64,000 nucleotides of DNA from an uncultured Muribaculum sp. Its GTDB lineage: Bacteria > Bacteroidota > Bacteroidia > Bacteroidales > Muribaculaceae. The notes under the pieces were generated by a model. It was not told where the DNA came from. It did no database searches and saw nothing but the letters and a program-made list of their open reading frames with translations. The first letter of the stretch is position 1. Each line of letters opens with the position of its first letter. Location of the stretch: the NCBI GenBank assembly GCA_910578785.1, contig CAJTSJ010000004.1:54635-118634 (forward strand). The letters run 5' to 3'. Of this stretch, positions 18,585 to 26,291 are shown in pieces. The translations under genes were made by a program, and so were the position numbers.

Positions 18585-20306
18585 ATGAAAATGAACAACA
18601 CAATGAAAATTAAGAATATATTTCTCGCCGTAGGTTGCACCGCTGTTTTCACAGCGTGTGCAGACCTCGACTACAAGGAATACAGCATCTACGAAAAGCA
18701 GGACATCTACACCGAGTTCAACCGCGTGGACGGTGTCGTGACCAACGTATACGGCTTCCTTGACAACGACATGCCCGTCAATGGAGCCACCTGCTCCGGC
18801 TGCGACGAAGCAGACTACTCCTGGGCCAACGGTGTGTCCAAGACCTATGTCAACGGTTCATGGTCGGCTACTAACACCCCCTCATACCTCGGAAGCATGT
18901 ACCAAGGCATACGCGCCGCCAACATCTACCTTGAAGACGAGGCTCTCGCCGACTTCTCGGAACTTGAGCTCGACAAGGACTATGAAGCCTACATCAAGCG
19001 CTTCAAACGCTACCAGTGGGAAGTGCGCTTCCTCCGCGCCTACTTCCACTTCAACCTGGTGCGCGCCTACGGCGACATACCTTTGGTGACCAAAGTACTC
19101 ACCGATGCAGAGGCCAACTCGCTGACCCGCACGCCGGCCGACGAAGTGTTCAAGTTCATCGTCGATGAATGCGACGCCATCCTCGAAGCCGACCTGCTCC
19201 CGACAGACTACACCAAGCTGTCAAACGACGCATCGGCCATGTCGTCGCCCGAAGGCGGCCGCGTGACCAAGCAGACCGTAATGGCCCTCAAGGCCCGCGC
19301 CCTGACCTACTGGGCAAGCCCTCTGTTCAGCAACGGAACAGACCGCTGGAAAGAAGCCGCCAAGGCCAACAAGGAAGTCATTGACCTCTGCCAGGAAATC
19401 GGCGTCACCCTGACTCCGAACTATGCCGACCTCTGGGCTGTAGGAGCCGACGGCGGCAACTGGACCAAGAGCGAGATGATATTCATGCGCCGCTCAGGCG
19501 ATACAAACACCTACGAGTACACAAACTTCCCCATCGGTCTTGAAAATGCGTCAGGCGGTAACTGCCCGACCCAGTCGATGGTCGACGCATACGAAATGCA
19601 GGCTACCGGCCTCGGCATCAGCGAACCGGGTTCAGGCTACATCAGCGCTGACCCCTACACCGGCCGCGACCCGCGCTTCTATGCCACTGTAGCCCGCAAC
19701 GGTGAAGAATGGCCTACCTCTTACGCCACTCCGCTCCAGACTTACTACGGAGGCGTGAACGGTCTGCCCACCGCAGGAGCCACCACCACCGGCTACTACC
19801 TGAAGAAGTGGCTCGACGGCACCATCACCATCACCAGCCTTAACGCCACCGCTGCCCGCCGCCACACCTGGATTACATTCCGCCTGGGCGAATTCCTGCT
19901 CAACTACGCGGAATGTATGAACGAGGCTTACGGTCCTAATGCCGCCGGCGAAGGCATCTGCGCCGACCTGACCGCTACCGAAGCCGTCAACATGATCCGC
20001 CAGCGCGCCGGAATGCCCGACTTCCCCGCAGGTCTCGGCAAAGACGCTTTCCGCGCCAAGTATCAGAACGAGCGTATGGTGGAACTCGCATTCGAAGGAC
20101 ACCGCTTCTGGGATGTACGCCGCTGGAAAATCGGCGCCGAGACTCAGAACGGCGTGAAGGCAATGGAAATCACCCTCGAAAACGGCGAACCGAAGTACAA
20201 CGTGGTTTCTCTCGGACGCAAGTGGGACGACAAGATGTATCTGTTCCCCATCCCGCAGGCAGAACGTCTGAAAAACGGCAACCTCACACAGAACCCCGGT
20301 TGGTAA
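18585..20306 (+). CDS. SusD/RagB-family glycan-binding lipoprotein (PUL copy 2)
   Basis: Partner lipoprotein of SusC copy 2, 573 residues. The lipobox is FTAC (Cys about residue 25), followed by ADLDYKEYS. The family C-terminal block is present (LGEFLLNYAECMNEAYG, then NERMVELAFEGHRFWDVRRWK) and the protein ends LTQNPGW. A second in-frame ATG at 18603 would give a more typical signal peptide length; the first is kept here. It is followed after 27 nt by the surface lipoprotein gene. Confidence 0.94.
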   Translation: MKMNNTMKIKNIFLAVGCTAVFTACADLDYKEYSIYEKQDIYTEFNRVDGVVTNVYGFLDNDMPVNGATCSGCDEADYSWANGVSKTYVNGSWSATNTPSYLGSMYQGIRAANIYLEDEALADFSELELDKDYEAYIKRFKRYQWEVRFLRAYFHFNLVRAYGDIPLVTKVLTDAEANSLTRTPADEVFKFIVDECDAILEADLLPTDYTKLSNDASAMSSPEGGRVTKQTVMALKARALTYWASPLFSNGTDRWKEAAKANKEVIDLCQEIGVTLTPNYADLWAVGADGGNWTKSEMIFMRRSGDTNTYEYTNFPIGLENASGGNCPTQSMVDAYEMQATGLGISEPGSGYISADPYTGRDPRFYATVARNGEEWPTSYATPLQTYYGGVNGLPTAGATTTGYYLKKWLDGTITITSLNATAARRHTWITFRLGEFLLNYAECMNEAYGPNAAGEGICADLTATEAVNMIRQRAGMPDFPAGLGKDAFRAKYQNERMVELAFEGHRFWDVRRWKIGAETQNGVKAMEITLENGEPKYNVVSLGRKWDDKMYLFPIPQAERLKNGNLTQNPGW

Positions 20307-20333
20307 TTTAACTAATTAAAAGATTATTCAATT

Positions 20334-21269
20334 ATGAAACTAAATTATATCATCGCATCAATAGCAGTCGCTTTCGCGGCGACTGCTTGCGATAGCAAAC
20401 TCGAAGTGTTTGAGCCGGGCGGCGACAGCTTCACCGGAACAGCTGTGCCGGTGAGCAACGTGGCCACAGAATCACTTCCCGGCCAGATCAAGCTCTCATG
20501 GGACGACAGCGACGCTCAATATGAGTACATGCGCATGTGGTACAAGGATCCCAAACAGGGCGGCCTTGAGGTCAAGAAGCTCATCAGCCCGAGCCAGCTC
20601 GGCAAGACCGAAATCATCATCGACAACACCCGCGCACGCTACGGCGACTATACTTTCTTCTTCCAGGCATTCAACGTGGCCGGACAGGGAAGCAACATCG
20701 TGGAGTTCAAGGCCCAGTCGGGACCCGCACCCAAGACTTTCACCGAACCCGACAGGTCGAAGCGCACAAAGGTGAACATCGCGCCTGAACAGCTCAGCAC
20801 CGACAACCAGGAGCCGAACGAAGGCCCGGTGACCAACCTCGTCGACGGCAAGACCAATACTTTCTTCCACACCCGCTGGTCGGGAACACAGGTTCCCCTG
20901 CCCCAGTACGTGCAGATCGACTTCAACGAAGTGCACACCGCATTTGCCGTTAAATACTGCACCCGCGTGGTAGGCAACAGCGACGGATATCCCACAGCCG
21001 CCACAATGCAGGTTCAGCCTGTCGGCACCAACGACTGGGTTGACGTAGGCACAATCAGCGAAGGCATGCCTACAGCCAAAAACACCGCTTCTTGGTTTGA
21101 AACACCGTGGTTCCTGTACGAAGCCGGATTTGACAAATTCCGCTTCCTCGTGACCGCCGTTACAGACAACAAGAACTATTTCCACATGTCGGAACTTGAA
21201 TTCTACGACGTAGAGCTCGAAACCTACGACCCGGAAACCGACGAAGAGGAAGTGGAACCGGTGAAATAA
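20334..21269 (+). CDS. Surface lipoprotein with Ig/FnIII-like and F5/8 type C-like domains
   Basis: Probable surface glycan-binding protein taking the SusE/SusF position of the operon. The 311 residues begin with a lipoprotein signal (FAATAC, Cys about 19). Residues about 40-125 read as a fibronectin III-like domain (LPGQIKLSWDDSDAQYEYMRMW), as in DUF4998 proteins. Residues about 155-300 resemble an F5/8 type C (discoidin) domain: VTNLVDGKTNTFFHTRW, then PQYVQIDFNE, and a closing MSELEFYDVE strand. The acidic tail (DPETDEEEVEP) is likely disordered. The domains are recognised by eye; the bound sugar is unknown. Confidence 0.8.
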   Translation: MKLNYIIASIAVAFAATACDSKLEVFEPGGDSFTGTAVPVSNVATESLPGQIKLSWDDSDAQYEYMRMWYKDPKQGGLEVKKLISPSQLGKTEIIIDNTRARYGDYTFFFQAFNVAGQGSNIVEFKAQSGPAPKTFTEPDRSKRTKVNIAPEQLSTDNQEPNEGPVTNLVDGKTNTFFHTRWSGTQVPLPQYVQIDFNEVHTAFAVKYCTRVVGNSDGYPTAATMQVQPVGTNDWVDVGTISEGMPTAKNTASWFETPWFLYEAGFDKFRFLVTAVTDNKNYFHMSELEFYDVELETYDPETDEEEVEPVK

Positions 21270-21306
21270 CCAGCAAACCAAAACACATTATCAACAATTC
21301 TGAACA

Positions 21307-23238
21307 ATGAAAAAATCATTATTCATAGCATCCTCAGTTCTTCTGGCAGCCGGATTCACCGGTTGTCAGGAGGACATCGAGTTCAACCAGGGAGGAGTGA
21401 ACCTGACCCAGTATCAGCTTCAGGAAGCCAAGGACATCTGGAAAGGCTCCGACTGCAACGTGGTCAACAGCTACGACTCAGACACCGAAGGCGTTCAGGA
21501 CACTACAATGACCCTGACCCTGGCCATGTACCAGGAACGCACTCCCGCGGCAGGCGTGACACTCGACCTCGTCGTTAACTCAGACACACTGAACCAGGCA
21601 ATCCAAAACGCGCAGGGCGAAGGCAACTCGACTTACGCCATCTATAAAAACGCCCAGCTTCTGCCCTCGCAGTTCTACACACTTTCATCAGCTTCCGTGT
21701 CGGCCGGCTCGCCCGCATCGGTGACCGTCAAGCGCCAGGCGCTGATCGACTACGTGCTCCAGAACCGCACCACAGGCACTTTCGTGCTCCCCGTCTCGCT
21801 GAAGTCGACCCAGTACAAAGTGAACTCCGTGCTCGGAACCATGATGTATATCTACCAGATCGGCTACAACGAAAAGGCTTACTATATCAAGGAGGTCGAC
21901 AACAATAACAACCGTCAGGTGATGACATCGGCCGATGCAAAAAATGTCGAGACTACCCTCACACTCGCCCTGCGCGACGGCCAGAGAGTAAGCGCCGATG
22001 CAGAATTTGACATCATCGTAGACACCGACTCACTCAACAACGCCATAGCCAAGGCTTACAGCGACGATAATTTCTCGGCATTCCGCCACGCTGAAATCCT
22101 TCCGGCTCAATATTTCGAACTGGAATCGACAAAGCTTACCGACGAACCCGTAAAACTGACTCTGAAATACGGCGACCTCGCACAGTACGTTATCAGCAAC
22201 AACAAGTCAAGCCGCTACGTTCTGCCTCTGACAATCAAGTCGGCCAAAGACCTTACAAATGTCGAGAAGGCTACCATCATGTACAACGTCACCCTGGTCA
22301 ACCTCGAAGGCGATGACATGAAGGCCGATCCCAATGCGGCCCCCCAGACCCTCGACAACGGACGCTCGCTGGTATGGTCTGACGAATTCAACACCGACGG
22401 TGCATTTGACGCATCGATGTGGGTTCCTGAAAACGGTTTCTGCCGCAATAACGAAGCCCAGTGGTATCAGGGAGAAAACGCTACCGTCAAAGACGGCAAT
22501 CTCGTGATCACCGCAAAGAAGGAGCGCAAGGCCAACCCGAACTACGAAGCCGGCTCATCTGACTGGAAGAAGAACCGCGAATATGCCGAATATACTTCAG
22601 CATCGCTCGTGTCGAACTTCACATTCAACCGCGGTACGCTCATCTGCCGCGCCAAGCTCCCCTGCAAGTCCGGAACATGGCCCGCAATCTGGACTACCGG
22701 CCACTACACAGGATGGCCCAACGGCGCATGGGAATGGCCTTACGGCGGTGAAATCGACATCATGGAGTACTATCCCAACCACTCAACCGGCCTGCCCTCA
22801 ATCCACGCCAATGTATGCTGGGGTACTGATACCCGCTGGTCAGGCGCATGGGATTCTATGAACGTGCCTACCGACAGCTTCGACGAACTCGACTGGGACT
22901 ACAAGTACCACGTATGGCGCATGGACTGGGATATGGACAACATCATGCTCTACTGCGACGGCCAGCTCATCAACCAGATTGAACTGTCAAAGACCAACAA
23001 CGGCAACGGCTCATGGTGGGGCGGCGATGCCTGGAACGCAGGCGCATGGCGCAACCCGTTCAAGGACACAGACTGGAACCCCTGCTATCAGCAGATATTC
23101 CTGAACCTTGCATTGGGCGGCGACAACGGCGGTGCGATCGACGATGCTTCGACCCCGTTTGAATACCTCGTTGACTATATCCGCGTATATCAGAATCCTG
23201 ATGACGCAAACACCAAGGAAGTCAACAAGATGAAATAA
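21307..23238 (+). CDS. GH16-family endo-beta-glycanase lipoprotein with two DUF1735-like domains
   Basis: Predicted cell-surface endo-acting enzyme that supplies oligosaccharides to the SusCD pairs. The lipobox is GFTGC (Cys about 20). Two tandem DUF1735-like domains occupy about residues 40-175 and 185-335; both contain the LPSQFYTL/LPAQYFEL element and usually act as spacers or binding modules. The GH16 catalytic domain spans about 355-630 and begins LVWSDEFN. The active-site motif EIDIME has nucleophile E482, D484 and acid/base E487. The motif is the laminarinase-like E-x-D-x-x-E form, pointing to beta-1,3- or mixed-linkage glucan; some GH16 enzymes instead cut host O-glycans, so the substrate remains an inference. 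It is the last gene of the operon. Confidence 0.93.
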   Translation: MKKSLFIASSVLLAAGFTGCQEDIEFNQGGVNLTQYQLQEAKDIWKGSDCNVVNSYDSDTEGVQDTTMTLTLAMYQERTPAAGVTLDLVVNSDTLNQAIQNAQGEGNSTYAIYKNAQLLPSQFYTLSSASVSAGSPASVTVKRQALIDYVLQNRTTGTFVLPVSLKSTQYKVNSVLGTMMYIYQIGYNEKAYYIKEVDNNNNRQVMTSADAKNVETTLTLALRDGQRVSADAEFDIIVDTDSLNNAIAKAYSDDNFSAFRHAEILPAQYFELESTKLTDEPVKLTLKYGDLAQYVISNNKSSRYVLPLTIKSAKDLTNVEKATIMYNVTLVNLEGDDMKADPNAAPQTLDNGRSLVWSDEFNTDGAFDASMWVPENGFCRNNEAQWYQGENATVKDGNLVITAKKERKANPNYEAGSSDWKKNREYAEYTSASLVSNFTFNRGTLICRAKLPCKSGTWPAIWTTGHYTGWPNGAWEWPYGGEIDIMEYYPNHSTGLPSIHANVCWGTDTRWSGAWDSMNVPTDSFDELDWDYKYHVWRMDWDMDNIMLYCDGQLINQIELSKTNNGNGSWWGGDAWNAGAWRNPFKDTDWNPCYQQIFLNLALGGDNGGAIDDASTPFEYLVDYIRVYQNPDDANTKEVNKMK

Positions 23239-23259
23239 CAAACTTAATAAGCGTTTTCA

Positions 23260-23274
23260 TAAAAATTGTTTGAT
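23260..23274 (+). repeat. 15-bp direct repeat, right copy (partner 10338-10352)
   Basis: Identical TAAAAATTGTTTGAT to the sequence before the first susC, here 21 bases after the GH16 stop. Together the two copies bracket the entire six-gene operon. Confidence 0.7.
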
Positions 23275-23350
23275 GATACATTTTTCTGAGGTAGCTTAGA
23301 TTGTTTTTATCCGGCGGAGAAAGAAATGCACTGGACTCCGCAAACACCAA

Positions 23351-23382
23351 GAAGGGGATGCGTCGACCGACGCATCCCCTTC
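23351..23382. terminator. Bidirectional terminator between the PUL and malQ
   Basis: A perfect 15-bp inverted repeat, GAAGGGGATGCGTCG and its complement, separated by AC (at least a 13-bp stem in practice). It lies between two convergent genes and would stop both. T-richness after the stem is modest on the plus strand. Confidence 0.8.
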
Positions 23383-23407
23383 AATCATATTATCTCTACC
23401 GATAAAG

Positions 23408-26086
23408 CTATCGGCCCGAATTGCGTATCTTCTCGCGCAGATAGTCATTGAACTCCCCGGCCTCAAGAAGCTGGTCAACCGTAAGGTGCATACGGTAGCG
23501 CCAATAGTGGCGCGGGTTGGCCGGAATGTTGATAAGCTCCTCGCGCGGGTCTTCACGGCGCAGCGCACCGCTTGCCGACAGCCAGTCCTGAAGCGGGAAT
23601 ATGGCCAGCATCGAAGGCGCATGGAGGTTAAGCGTAAGAATCTTGTCGCATATCCACGGCTCGGCATACTGCGGAGCCTCGCCGCCCTCATGGAGCACTT
23701 CGTTGTAGTAGCGCTGTGTGACCTGACGGTCTTCCTCCCACCACTGGCGTATACCGCCCATGTCGTGGGTCGACGTGGTGCATACCGACAGATAAGGATA
23801 TGTCCATGTGTTGCCGAACTTGGCCTGCGGATCCTTGGGCATGCGCTGAATCTCAAGCGAGAGCATCTGGAGCTGGCTCATGACGGCCGGCACGCAGTCG
23901 GGTATCATGCCGAGGTCTTCGGCGCACGTGAGCATAGTGGTCGCGTCGAGCAACGGAGGTAGCTTCCACATGGCCTTGCCATACCAGAAGTCGTTGTGGC
24001 GGTGATAATAGAAGTCGTTGTATAGGCGGTTGAAGCACCACTTCTCGTAGTCGGTCAGCGAACGGTAGATATATGTGAACTGTCCGGCGATTCGGGGATG
24101 GTACTTGCCCTTTTCATACGGGTCTTCGATGAACAGAACTTCGTCGACAAGGCCGAGAAGGGCATTGCACATACGGTCGTTCTTTTCATCCTTGTCTTCC
24201 GAGGCGAAATAGTCGACAATCTTGCGCTGGGTGTCGAATTCGGGACGGAGCTTGTAACGGCCGTAGCCTACACTTATGAGGAACCTGCGCTTGGCCTCTT
24301 CGGTGTATTCTCCAAAGAAGTCATACAGGAAGTAGTCCATGATGAACGGGGTGGTCTGCAGGTCGACGTCAATCCAGAAGTCGTAGTTGGAGCGAAGCTC
24401 GTCGGGCGAATAAGGAAGCGCCGGATTGAACACACCCAGCAGTCCGTGGACGGCATCCATCGGAATCTGCCATATACGGAAGAATCCAAGCACATGGTCG
24501 ATGCGGTAGGCGTCGAAATATTCGGCCATCTTGCGGAAACGGGCCTTCCACCATGCGAAGCCGTCCTTGGACATCTCTTCCCAGTTGTAGGTCGGGAAGC
24601 CCCAGTTCTGTCCGAGCACGGAGAAGTCGTCGGGCGGCGCTCCGGCCTGGCAGTTCATGTTGAACAGGCGCGGGTCGATCCATGCATCCACGCTGTCGCG
24701 CGATATGCCGATAGGAATGTCGCCCTTGAAGGCCACACCGTGTTCGCCGGCATAGTCGTGGACCTCGCGCATCTGTTTGTCGAGATGGAACTGGATATAG
24801 TAGACATAGTTTATGTCGTTACGGTGGTCATCAATGAAGCGGGCCACCTTTTCTTCGTCGTATACGGCATACTCACCCCACTTGCCGAATTCGGGAGTGT
24901 GGTTCATGTCGCGCAACACGCAGAACGCGGCATACGGGGTGAGCCACTTGCGGTTCTTATCGACAAACTCCTTGAATTCCGGAGAGTCGAGAGTCTTCTG
25001 CCCTTCCTGGGCGAATATCTCGCGCGTATACTCGTTTTTAGCTTTGTTGACACGCTCATAGTCGACCGTCGGGAGCGCATTAAGCTCTTGGCGCAAGTCC
25101 TCGAAGTATCTCCGCCGGCCTTCGTCGTTCAGCAGACCGAGTTCGCTCAGACGCAGATACATCGGGTGCAATGCAAATGTGGAATTGGCATTGTATGGAT
25201 ATGAATCGGTCCACGTATGCGTCATGGTCGTGTCGTTGATAGGCAGAATCTGAAGGAACTTCTGTCCGGTCAAAACCGCCCAGTCGACCATTTTTTTAAG
25301 GTCGAAGAAATCACCTACACCGAAGTCTTCATCGCTTCTCACAGAGAATACGGGGATGGCCACTCCTGAACCGTGCCATGCCGGGCGCGAGTTGTTGAAG
25401 CGGAGTCCGGAAATGACCAGAGCGGAGCGTTTATGTTCGGGCACGATGTTCATGACTCTGTTGTCGCCGCCTTCCCACGCCAGCACCTCGCCGGTCTCCT
25501 TCTTAAGGATGATGAATTTGTAGCGGAACGGAATGTCGACCTCTTTCAGGTCGATGGTTATGCTCCATTCAGGGAAGTTGCAATCGTCGAGCACAAGGGC
25601 GCGCTGAGGGTTCCACTCGCCCAGTGCCTGACAGTCGCCGCACACGGCAAGCTCCTCGTCGGAACCCACCATAGGAGCCATGACACGCAATGTCAGCGAC
25701 TGGCCGTGAAGCGATATCGGGCAAGCCCGGCGGTCACGGCGGTTAATGCAGTTGACAAACACCGACGAATAGTACGGTTTGTCGTAAGGCATGTCCTGCC
25801 ATCGGTCGTAAAGCTCGTAGCCGGAAATGTCCTCGCCCGTATGCATTCTGTGAGGTGCGCCCCACTCCCGCCGAACATATCCATTGTCGTTACGTATCAG
25901 ATAGCGATAGTCGAACGATTCGGTATCGTCGGCGGTTTCGACAGTCAGCGACCACAGTCCCACTCCGTCGAGCTCCATTTTAAGAGCCCTTGACTCATCG
26001 CCTGAACCCAACTGCGGAATGTCGCCGTAGATATAGACGGATTCGCCCCATTGGGTCCGGTAATCAATATTAAAATTTATCCTCAT
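23408..26086 (-). CDS. malQ: 4-alpha-glucanotransferase (amylomaltase, DPE2 type)
   Basis: Cytosolic GH77 enzyme that disproportionates maltodextrins, transferring alpha-1,4-glucan segments and releasing glucose. The 892 residues begin with two CBM20 starch-binding domains: about 1-110 (INFNIDYRTQWGESVYIYG) and about 128-235. GH77 follows. The nucleophile D530 lies in YRIDHVLGF, the acid/base E723 in CAEDLGM, and the transition-state aspartate in STHDMGG. The gap of about 190 residues between the first two, against about 50 in E. coli MalQ, reflects the insertion typical of DPE2-type enzymes. It is convergent with the GH16 operon and a separate unit from it; the nrdJ terminator isolates it upstream. 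Confidence 0.96.
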   Translation of the reverse strand: MRINFNIDYRTQWGESVYIYGDIPQLGSGDESRALKMELDGVGLWSLTVETADDTESFDYRYLIRNDNGYVRREWGAPHRMHTGEDISGYELYDRWQDMPYDKPYYSSVFVNCINRRDRRACPISLHGQSLTLRVMAPMVGSDEELAVCGDCQALGEWNPQRALVLDDCNFPEWSITIDLKEVDIPFRYKFIILKKETGEVLAWEGGDNRVMNIVPEHKRSALVISGLRFNNSRPAWHGSGVAIPVFSVRSDEDFGVGDFFDLKKMVDWAVLTGQKFLQILPINDTTMTHTWTDSYPYNANSTFALHPMYLRLSELGLLNDEGRRRYFEDLRQELNALPTVDYERVNKAKNEYTREIFAQEGQKTLDSPEFKEFVDKNRKWLTPYAAFCVLRDMNHTPEFGKWGEYAVYDEEKVARFIDDHRNDINYVYYIQFHLDKQMREVHDYAGEHGVAFKGDIPIGISRDSVDAWIDPRLFNMNCQAGAPPDDFSVLGQNWGFPTYNWEEMSKDGFAWWKARFRKMAEYFDAYRIDHVLGFFRIWQIPMDAVHGLLGVFNPALPYSPDELRSNYDFWIDVDLQTTPFIMDYFLYDFFGEYTEEAKRRFLISVGYGRYKLRPEFDTQRKIVDYFASEDKDEKNDRMCNALLGLVDEVLFIEDPYEKGKYHPRIAGQFTYIYRSLTDYEKWCFNRLYNDFYYHRHNDFWYGKAMWKLPPLLDATTMLTCAEDLGMIPDCVPAVMSQLQMLSLEIQRMPKDPQAKFGNTWTYPYLSVCTTSTHDMGGIRQWWEEDRQVTQRYYNEVLHEGGEAPQYAEPWICDKILTLNLHAPSMLAIFPLQDWLSASGALRREDPREELINIPANPRHYWRYRMHLTVDQLLEAGEFNDYLREKIRNSGR

Positions 26087-26195
26087 GTTGATTAGATATT
26101 ATTGAATTTTAGTTTTTCTTTAGAATCACGCGACGGAAACAGCAATTCTACGACCGCCCCGCCCTATTATTAATTAATAATGAATGTAGTGGCGG

Positions 26196-26203
26196 TAAAG
26201 TTA
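26196..26203 (-). promoter_or_regulatory. Possible -7 element of malQ
   Basis: The minus strand reads TAACTTTA, one base from TAnnTTTG, and would give a leader of about 100 nt. It lies just downstream of the nrdJ terminator, the right place for a malQ promoter. The match is imperfect, so confidence is low. Confidence 0.35.
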
Positions 26204-26224
26204 ATCAGAATTATAAAAAAAAGA

Positions 26225-26259
26225 TGGTCTATGGAGGATTTTTTTCGCTCCATAGACCA
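26225..26259 (-). terminator. Intrinsic terminator of nrdJ
   Basis: TGGTCTATGGAG (26225-26236) and CTCCATAGACCA (26248-26259) form a perfect 12-bp stem. Reading on the minus strand, a run of T residues (about 26215-26222) follows. It begins 33 bases after the nrdJ stop codon. Confidence 0.9.
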
Positions 26260-26291
26260 ATTTTTTCTAAAAAGGGAATTCAGAAGACCTG

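Noticed and set aside
24098..25204. A 368-codon frame antisense to malQ
   Set aside because: Lies wholly opposite the GH77 catalytic region with intact active-site residues.
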